This document shows positions 5,932 through 10,041 of a stretch of 10,041 nt of DNA, piece after piece (positions within the stretch are counted from its first letter, which is position 1; every line of letters starts with the position of its first letter). Origin of the DNA: an uncultured Dyadobacter sp. (GTDB taxonomy: Bacteria; Bacteroidota; Bacteroidia; Cytophagales; Spirosomataceae); NCBI GenBank assembly GCA_946481035.1, contig CAMLNK010000067.1:1-10041 (forward strand), given 5' to 3'. Under the pieces are notes generated by a model. That model saw nothing but the letters and a program-made list of their open reading frames with translations. It was not told the DNA's origin and ran no database searches. The position numbers and the translations under genes were made by a program.

Positions 5932-6495
5932 ATGGAAACCATAAACAAGAAGGAATTACTGCAAAAGCTCGACGACGCGGTCGAGCAACACATCGCGGAC
6001 GCGGTAGCGCTGTTTCAAAACAGCGATAATGAATTGCTGAACCAGCCGTCGGCTACCGGCGGGTGGAGCATCGCACAATGCCTCGACCACCTGAACAGCT
6101 ACGGCCATTATTACCTGCCCCGGATGCGGGAAAAGCTCCGGGCGGCACTGCCCGCCAAAACAGAGGGCTTTACCAGCACCTGGATGGGCGCCTATTTTAC
6201 CAAAATGATGGACCCGGAAACAGGCAAACGCAAGTTTAAAGCTTTCAAAGGCCACATTCCACCTTCGAAACTTGATTCGGCCGCCGTAGTGGGTGAGTTT
6301 ATCAGGCAGCAGGAGGAGTTGCTGTACCTGCTGCGCGATGGTGTGCAAAAGGACCTCGACGCGATCCGCATTCCCATTTCAGTCCTTCCGGTTATCAAAA
6401 TGAAAATCGGTGACGTTTTCCAATTCCTGATCGCACATAATGAGCGGCACATGCAGCAGGCGAAGCGGAACCTGGTACCCCAAAGTATTTATTAG
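5932..6495 (+). CDS. DinB-superfamily four-helix protein, putative metal-dependent
   Basis: The 187-residue product fits the DinB_2 (DinB/YfiT-like) four-helix bundle. The first long helix (about 8-35) precedes GGWSIAQCLDHLNSYGHYY with His53, and the last helix carries LIAHNERHMQQAKR with His169 and His173. These three histidines are in the expected places for the single divalent metal of the family. Related enzymes transfer low-molecular-weight thiols or sugars, but most bacterial members are unassigned, so no reaction is proposed. The gene begins 72 bp after the Crp/Fnr regulator on the same strand. CAACTTTG at 5901-5908 is one mismatch from a -7 box, which might allow separate transcription. 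A GC-rich terminator directly follows the stop. Confidence 0.87.
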   Translation: METINKKELLQKLDDAVEQHIADAVALFQNSDNELLNQPSATGGWSIAQCLDHLNSYGHYYLPRMREKLRAALPAKTEGFTSTWMGAYFTKMMDPETGKRKFKAFKGHIPPSKLDSAAVVGEFIRQQEELLYLLRDGVQKDLDAIRIPISVLPVIKMKIGDVFQFLIAHNERHMQQAKRNLVPQSIY

Positions 6496-6517
6496 CCAGA
6501 AACATAAATGATAAAGG

Positions 6518-6547
6518 GCCGGCGCGGAAATCGCGTTCCGGCTTTTT
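6518..6547 (+). terminator. Rho-independent terminator after the DinB-like gene
   Basis: GCCGG (6518-6522) pairs with CCGGC (6538-6542), and inside it CGCG (6523-6526) pairs with CGCG (6532-6535) around a GAAAT loop, with a two-T bulge. Five T residues (6543-6547) follow on the plus strand, 22 nt after the stop codon. Confidence 0.85.
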
Positions 6548-6553
6548 GTGCAT

Positions 6554-6583
6554 AAAAAAACAGCCACCGGAATGCGGTGGCTG
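6554..6583 (-). terminator. Rho-independent terminator after the HMA-like gene
   Basis: CAGCCACCG (6561-6569) and CGGTGGCTG (6575-6583) form a perfect 9-bp stem with a GAATG loop. On the minus strand it is followed by seven T residues (6560-6554). It faces the plus-strand terminator just left of it, closing off the two convergent units. Confidence 0.9.
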
Positions 6584-6624
6584 CCAAGGAGAAACGATAT
6601 GGATAGCCGTTAAACGTCAGTATG

Positions 6625-6876
6625 CTATGCGAGGGAAAGACGATGGGTTTCGTTCATATTTTCAAGCTTGATGAAGTGGCAGACATAACCGGCCGATCGC
6701 AATGCAAGCTCGATACGGGTGAAATCGGATAGTTCGGAGGTCAGGGTAAGCAGGAAGTCCTGAAAATCGTAGGCCCAGTGTTTTACATTCAACTGTTTCA
6801 GGCAATCGTGCAGCTTTTGCAGCGATTTGCTTGCCTGAATATTCGTGCGGAAAAGAATCTTATATGTATTGGCCAT
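6625..6876 (-). CDS. Small HMA-fold (ferredoxin-like) protein without the CxxC metal site
   Basis: The 83-residue product has an alternating pattern expected of a heavy-metal-associated beta-alpha-beta-beta-alpha-beta domain: strand YKILFRT (about 5-11), helix SKSLQKLHDCLKQL (16-29), strand HWAYDF (33-38), strand FLLTLTS (41-47), helix DFTRIELALRSAG (51-63) and strand YVCHFI (64-69). Small HMA proteins normally carry CxxC between the first strand and helix to bind Cu or Zn. Here that stretch is NIQASKSL, with no cysteine. Bacteroidota have many such HMA-like small proteins of unknown role, perhaps protein-interaction or degenerate sensors. The gene has its own promoter at 6942-6973 and terminator at 6554-6583, so it is a single-gene unit. 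The assignment rests on fold pattern alone. Confidence 0.7.
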   Translation of the reverse strand: MANTYKILFRTNIQASKSLQKLHDCLKQLNVKHWAYDFQDFLLTLTSELSDFTRIELALRSAGYVCHFIKLENMNETHRLSLA

Positions 6877-6941
6877 TGTTTGTTACGTGAAATTAGTGGT
6901 CGGAATGTTACCGTTTAATTCAGATTGTTGATTTAATGAGT

Positions 6942-6973
6942 CAAAACTAACACTTATTTAAAATGATTCCAAA
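6942..6973 (-). promoter_or_regulatory. Promoter of the HMA-like gene, Bacteroidota type
   Basis: On the minus strand TTTG (6973-6970) is followed after 20 bp by TAGTTTTG (6949-6942), an exact match to TANNTTTG at the usual spacing. Transcription would begin near 6935, giving a leader of about 60 nt. This is the best-formed promoter in the window. Confidence 0.75.
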
Positions 6974-7004
6974 TAAGTTTGAGTCAAATTTCTGCTACAA
7001 AACA

Positions 7005-7047
7005 AAAAAAGCTTCGCAACCATGATGCCAAGTTGCGAAGCTTTTTT
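7005..7047 (-). terminator. Strong terminator after the dipeptidase gene (symmetrical)
   Basis: GCTTCGCAAC (7011-7020) and GTTGCGAAGC (7032-7041) form a perfect 10-bp stem, extended by six A-T pairs (7005-7010 with 7042-7047), around an 11-nt loop. Because A and T runs flank both sides it can act in either direction; in context it ends the minus-strand RidA-to-dipeptidase unit, about 75 bp after the stop codon. Confidence 0.9.
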
Positions 7048-7072
7048 GATAACTCCTTTTAGTGCTATATTA

Positions 7073-7098
7073 AGAATTTATTAGATTTAATAAATTCT
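7073..7098. repeat. AT-rich 11-bp hairpin just after the dipeptidase stop
   Basis: AGAATTTATTA (7073-7083) and TAATAAATTCT (7088-7098) are exact reverse complements around GATT. The stem has only two G-C pairs and no adjoining T-run beyond its own bases, so alone it would be a weak terminator. It sits 23 bp after the stop and before the strong terminator, and may protect the mRNA 3' end. Confidence 0.55.
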
Positions 7099-7121
7099 GC
7101 TAAAATGGTCGGCTAATACCG

Positions 7122-8192
7122 TCAGGCCCAGTTCCTTTCCAGAAAGTCGACCCAGTTGCGCCACATAATGCGTTCAATGTCGTCCTGCGAGTAGCCGCGC
7201 GCCGAGAGAAGGGAAGGGATCGTTTGCAAATCTGCGATGGAATCGAGGTCGCCGGGCGATTGCTCTTTGCCATACGCACCATCCAGGTCGGAACCGATTC
7301 CGACGTGTAATGCATTGCCTGCGATCTGGCAAATATGGTCGATATGCTGCACCACATGCTCGATTTTTAGGCCTGTGCTTTCCGGCGTCGACTTGCCGCG
7401 TACCCAGCCGGGGATCATCATCCAGGCATCAAATGCCATCCCGATCACCGCTCCGCGTTCGAGCAGCACTTGGATCATTTCATCCGAAAACTGGCGGTTA
7501 TGCGGCGTAATGGCGCGGACGAGGTTATGGCTGGCCCAAACGGGGCCTTTGTACAAATCCATGGCTTCCCAAAATGCGGTGTCGCACAAATGGGTAGCAT
7601 CGAGGATCATATCGAGCTGATCCATCTCGCGAAGCAGGTCTTTGCCTTTTTCGCTCAGCGGCGCATCCGAATCCGTCCCGTACGCGTACACGCCCGGGCC
7701 GTAATGCGCGGGCCCGATCGCGCGCAGGCCGTAGCCGTAAGCGGTTTCGAGGTTTTTGAGGCTTACAAAAGAATCCGCGCCTTCTAGGCTGAGGATATAG
7801 CCGATAGGCAGGCCCTCGGTTGTTTCGGCATTCTGCCAGAGTTCGAGATGGCTGCGGAGGCCCGCGAGTCCGGTAATCTGGACCATTTCTCCGGCTTCTT
7901 CCATCGCTTTATACCAGGCTACCTGCGCCTGCGTGATGGCCCAGGCCTGTGCTTGCGAATGCCAGCCTGGAATTTTGCTGTCGGGCCTGATGTAACGGCC
8001 TATTTGCGTAGCCACGCAGAGCCCGATATTGCCTTTGCGCATTTCCGGAAAACTCACCACGCCTTTGGCACGGTCGGGCTTGTCGGTGAGGTTTTTCTCC
8101 CGGTCGCGGATTGAATACAAATCTTGGGTAAGGTCCCGGTTCCATTCCACGGCATTCATGGAAAGGTCGAGGTGTGCGTCGAAGAGAAACAT
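7122..8192 (-). CDS. Membrane dipeptidase / renal dipeptidase-like hydrolase (peptidase M19)
   Basis: The 356-residue protein is a full-length M19 amidohydrolase-fold zinc enzyme. Expected metal ligands are present: His7 and Asp9 in FDAHLD, bridging Glu137 in SLEGAD, His201 in DATHLCD and His222 in ASHN. HNRQFSD (231-237) and GIGSDLDG with Asp302 complete the substrate pocket. Family members cleave dipeptides and tolerate a D-residue at the C-terminal position; several bacterial ones act mainly on L-D dipeptides. There is no signal peptide, since the catalytic HxD begins at residue 7, so the enzyme is cytoplasmic despite the family name. It is the last gene of the set with RidA and the D-amino-acid PLP enzyme. 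Its ATG lies 5 nt after an arm of a 27-bp inverted repeat, which could mask the ribosome site. The exact substrate is not readable from sequence. Confidence 0.92.
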   Translation of the reverse strand: MFLFDAHLDLSMNAVEWNRDLTQDLYSIRDREKNLTDKPDRAKGVVSFPEMRKGNIGLCVATQIGRYIRPDSKIPGWHSQAQAWAITQAQVAWYKAMEEAGEMVQITGLAGLRSHLELWQNAETTEGLPIGYILSLEGADSFVSLKNLETAYGYGLRAIGPAHYGPGVYAYGTDSDAPLSEKGKDLLREMDQLDMILDATHLCDTAFWEAMDLYKGPVWASHNLVRAITPHNRQFSDEMIQVLLERGAVIGMAFDAWMMIPGWVRGKSTPESTGLKIEHVVQHIDHICQIAGNALHVGIGSDLDGAYGKEQSPGDLDSIADLQTIPSLLSARGYSQDDIERIMWRNWVDFLERNWA

Positions 8193-8196
8193 ATGT

Positions 8197-8313
8197 TAAT
8201 GATTGAATGATTGAATGACCGAATGATTGAATGACCGAATGATCGATGATTGACCGGGTCGACTGAATGATAGAAGCTTATTCAGTCATTCAATCATTCA
8301 ATCATTCAAAATT
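8197..8313. repeat. Inverted array of 8-bp GAATGANN units between the PLP enzyme and dipeptidase genes
   Basis: Forward units begin at 8205, 8213, 8221, 8229 and 8237, alternating GAATGATT and GAATGACC before a final GAATGATC. Three reverse units (AGTCATTC, AATCATTC, AATCATTC) occupy 8284-8307. The arms 8198-8224 and 8280-8306 are reverse complements over 27 bp with one mismatch, which is a G-U pair in the mRNA, and 55 nt between. An inner 8-bp hairpin (8261-8268 with 8280-8287) could compete. The right end CAAAATTA (8307-8314) contains the stop codon of the PLP enzyme gene. Confidence 0.85.
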
Positions 8314-9424
8314 AAACAGTTATTCGCCTGCTGCGTGCCGTAATGCGCCATTCGGCGGTCACATTTCCGTCTTCAATGACTGATGCAAAATCGTGCAGCG
8401 CCACGGTGGGGCAGATGTGGTAGGGGAGTGCGTAAAAGACATCGCCAATCTGTATCGTCTCCCAGGCATCGGCGCCTACTTGTAGCACGCCATGTTCCTC
8501 GCTTTGTCCGAGCAATGTATATTCGGGCAGGTTGAGCAGGCGAAGGCGGTTTTCGATGGGATTTTCAGCGGATATCGCTTTATGGCCGAGGTCTATCGTG
8601 ACGATGCCCGACGTTGGTTTCGAAATAACCCGGGTCAGTATCAGCGCGGCATGCTCGAATGGCTGGCCGTCGAAACGGTCGCCGTAGCCCCAATCCCAGA
8701 GCACATTCGTGCCCGGGCTAAGGTACACATCGGGCCGGAGCGTATGCACGGTGAACGATGGCGACCCGCCGACAATGATCATCGGTTCGTAGCCACATTC
8801 GGTTTCAATGCGGTCGAGCAGCGGGAGCACTTTTTCGTAAGCGTCATCGGCCGCCGCTTTCCGTTCCGAGAATTCGGGGTTGCGGATGTGGCCGTCGTAA
8901 ATATGTACGCCACCAAATGCAAGCCCTTCGAGGCCGCTCACATACCGATAAAGTGAAAGCAGACTCTCGTCGGTAGCATGGCCGGTACGGTTCATGCCGT
9001 TGTTGACGTCCAGGAATACGGTTGAGCGCAAGCCCTTCGAAATGGACGCATCATTTAGCATTGCCGCAGTTTGTTCATTATCAACCAGCGACGCAAACGT
9101 GGTATCCGGAAATTTCGACCCCAGCGCGAAAAGGCGGTCGATATTCGGACCTACGAGCTGGTAAGCGATCAAAACCCACGGCGTGCCGGCGCCGGCAACC
9201 ATTTCAGCTTCGGCAATAGTAGCGCATTTGAACTTGGAAATGCCCGCAGACAGCTGGATTCCGACGATCTCCGGGCATTTATGGGTTTTGACATGGGGCA
9301 CCAGCCGCCCGGGAGACCCGGCAATGTTTACCATGCTGCGGATGTTGCTTTCGATACGGTCTTTATAGAACAGGAGCGACGGAGATATTACTTCTCCGGG
9401 ATTGCTTAGCTGGTACCAGGACAT
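8312..9424 (-). CDS. D-threonine aldolase / D-serine dehydratase-like PLP enzyme (alanine-racemase-fold, type III)
   Basis: The 370-residue protein belongs to the fold-type III PLP family that includes D-threonine aldolase and eukaryotic-type D-serine dehydratase (DSD1). LVPHVKTHKCPE (41-52) is the family's PLP-lysine motif, with Lys46 the expected Schiff-base residue. FLDVNNGMNRTG and HIYDGHI follow in the barrel, and GGSPSF is the phosphate-binding loop. At the C-terminus PYHICPT supplies His336 and Cys338, the HxC pair that holds the metal in this family. Such enzymes split D-threonine to glycine and acetaldehyde, or dehydrate D-serine to pyruvate and ammonia through an enamine. Sequence alone does not separate these reactions. 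Neighbouring RidA slightly favours the dehydratase reading. The stop codon coincides with the end of the repeat array in the 119-bp gap before the dipeptidase gene. Confidence 0.9.
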   Translation of the reverse strand: MSWYQLSNPGEVISPSLLFYKDRIESNIRSMVNIAGSPGRLVPHVKTHKCPEIVGIQLSAGISKFKCATIAEAEMVAGAGTPWVLIAYQLVGPNIDRLFALGSKFPDTTFASLVDNEQTAAMLNDASISKGLRSTVFLDVNNGMNRTGHATDESLLSLYRYVSGLEGLAFGGVHIYDGHIRNPEFSERKAAADDAYEKVLPLLDRIETECGYEPMIIVGGSPSFTVHTLRPDVYLSPGTNVLWDWGYGDRFDGQPFEHAALILTRVISKPTSGIVTIDLGHKAISAENPIENRLRLLNLPEYTLLGQSEEHGVLQVGADAWETIQIGDVFYALPYHICPTVALHDFASVIEDGNVTAEWRITARSRRITV

Positions 9425-9430
9425 ATTTAT

Positions 9431-9501
9431 AATTTTGAATGACTGAATGATTGAATGATTGAATGAGTGCTATCTATTCACTCATTCGCTCATCCAAAAT
9501 T
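9431..9501. repeat. Second inverted array of 8-bp GAATGANN units, between RidA and PLP enzyme genes
   Basis: Forward units GAATGACT, GAATGATT, GAATGATT, GAATGAGT fill 9437-9468. Reverse units ACTCATTC and GCTCATCC fill 9480-9495. GAATGAGTG (9461-9469) and CACTCATTC (9479-9487) form a perfect 9-bp stem with a 9-nt loop, continued outward with a few mismatches. The ends AATTTTG (9431-9437) and CAAAATT (9495-9501) are also mutually inverted. The right end CAAAATTA (9495-9502) contains the RidA stop codon, just as in the other spacer. Confidence 0.85.
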
Positions 9502-9976
9502 ATTTTTCTTCCAACTCAAACATCGCCTCGATTTCTACCGGAATATTGTCAGGCAATGTGCCCATTCCCACGGCGCTTCTTACGCCGATGCCGTTTTCCT
9601 CGCCCCAGACTTTCGCGAACAGCTCGCTGCATCCGTTGATGATGAATGGATGTTTTTCAAAATCGGTGGTGCAGTTGACCATACCAAGGACTTTAATTAC
9701 TCTTTTGACACGGTTAAGGCTGCCGAGATTGGCTTTCAGGGTGGACAGAATAGCCAGACCAACCTGACGCGCAGCAAGTTTGCCCTGTTCTGCATTAAGG
9801 TCTTTTCCGATGCGCCCGATGATCAGGGAACCGTCGTCCTGCACGGTACCGTGCCCGGAAACGTAAACCCAGCGTTTGTCAACGACCAATAACGGTTTAT
9901 AAACGCCAACCGGTTTCGGGGCAGGAGGAAGGTTCAGGCCGAGCGCAGCGAAATTTGATTCTGGTGTATTGTCCAT
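9500..9976 (-). CDS. RidA-family (YjgF/YER057c/UK114) protein, long subgroup
   Basis: The 158-residue protein matches the longer RidA-like subgroup that opens with a segment like ALGLNLPPAPKPVGVYKP (11-28). VYVSGHG (38-43) is the first conserved strand, GKLAARQVGLAILSTLKANL the main helix with VKRVIKVLGMVNC behind it, and GVRSAVGMGTLPDNIPVEIE (131-150) the signature block. Arg133, the residue that positions the substrate carboxylate in active RidA enzymes, is kept, as is Glu150. RidA proteins are cytoplasmic trimers that hydrolyse reactive enamine/imine intermediates such as 2-aminoacrylate to keto acids, mostly those released by PLP dehydratases. It is the first gene of the minus-strand set visible here, and the PLP enzyme follows after 75 bp. 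The upstream DNA is AT-rich and lacks a clear -7 box, so the promoter may be beyond the window. Confidence 0.92.
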   Translation of the reverse strand: MDNTPESNFAALGLNLPPAPKPVGVYKPLLVVDKRWVYVSGHGTVQDDGSLIIGRIGKDLNAEQGKLAARQVGLAILSTLKANLGSLNRVKRVIKVLGMVNCTTDFEKHPFIINGCSELFAKVWGEENGIGVRSAVGMGTLPDNIPVEIEAMFELEEK

Positions 9977-10000
9977 GATAGTAAAGTGGATTGTATTTAA

Positions 10001-10041
10001 TATTCTTAATTTTTTCTTATTCTTAATTTTTCTTATTCTAT
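10001..10041. repeat. AT-rich tandem repeat upstream of the RidA gene
   Basis: Units read TATTCTTAATTTTTTCT (10001-10017), TATTCTTAATTTTTCT (10018-10033) and the beginning of a third, TATTCTAT, at the window edge. The units differ by one T. The repeat lies 25-65 bp before the RidA start codon and may run on beyond the window; on the minus strand it is an A-rich tract that could act as an upstream promoter element. Confidence 0.7.

Noticed and set aside
8197..8313. CRISPR-like array suggested by regularly repeated GAATGATT units
   Set aside because: Units are only 8 bp, directly adjacent with no unique spacers, and they occur in opposite orientations; this is a minisatellite inverted repeat.

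Overview
The window looks like chromosomal DNA of a Bacteroidota bacterium, most likely a Dyadobacter-like member of the Cytophagales. This rests on gene content (a fused trehalose-phosphate synthase/phosphatase, a short Crp/Fnr regulator beside a DinB-like protein, PLDc_N mini-proteins, a sulfatase remnant) and on promoters of the Bacteroidota type (TTTG about 20 bp before TANNTTTG), with AT-rich start sites instead of strong Shine-Dalgarno sequences. The genus is inferred from general familiarity, not from a search. No rRNA, tRNA, CRISPR array, transposase or phage gene was seen.

Left part (1-2014): the 5' end of an HxlR-family regulator (minus) diverges from a short-chain dehydrogenase (plus), sharing an 87-bp control region that holds an inverted repeat and two opposed -7 boxes. 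Next come a DoxX-like membrane protein (minus) and, divergent from it, two tandem paralogous small PLDc_N membrane proteins (plus).

Middle (2015-6583): a decayed sulfatase on the minus strand with both ends lost and an internal frame-shifting deletion, bordered by a small palindrome and a minus-strand terminator. About 315 bp without a gene follow, containing inverted repeats. Then a plus-strand run: bifunctional OtsA-OtsB-like trehalose enzyme, a Crp/Fnr regulator whose start codon lies in the loop of a perfect 13-bp hairpin, and a DinB-superfamily protein ended by a GC-rich terminator. That terminator faces a second one serving the next minus-strand gene.

Right part (6584-10041): all on the minus strand. 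A small HMA-fold protein lacking the CxxC metal site has its own well-formed promoter. Upstream of it a three-gene set reads RidA-family protein -> D-threonine aldolase/D-serine dehydratase-like PLP enzyme -> M19 dipeptidase, ending at a strong terminator. Together they suggest a small D-amino-acid salvage route: the dipeptidase can free a C-terminal D-residue, the PLP enzyme cleaves or dehydrates a D-hydroxy-amino acid, and the RidA protein hydrolyses the reactive enamine/imine. Both spacers of this set carry the same kind of inverted array of 8-bp GAATGANN units, whose end overlaps the upstream gene's stop codon in an identical way. This is the most unusual structural signal in the window.
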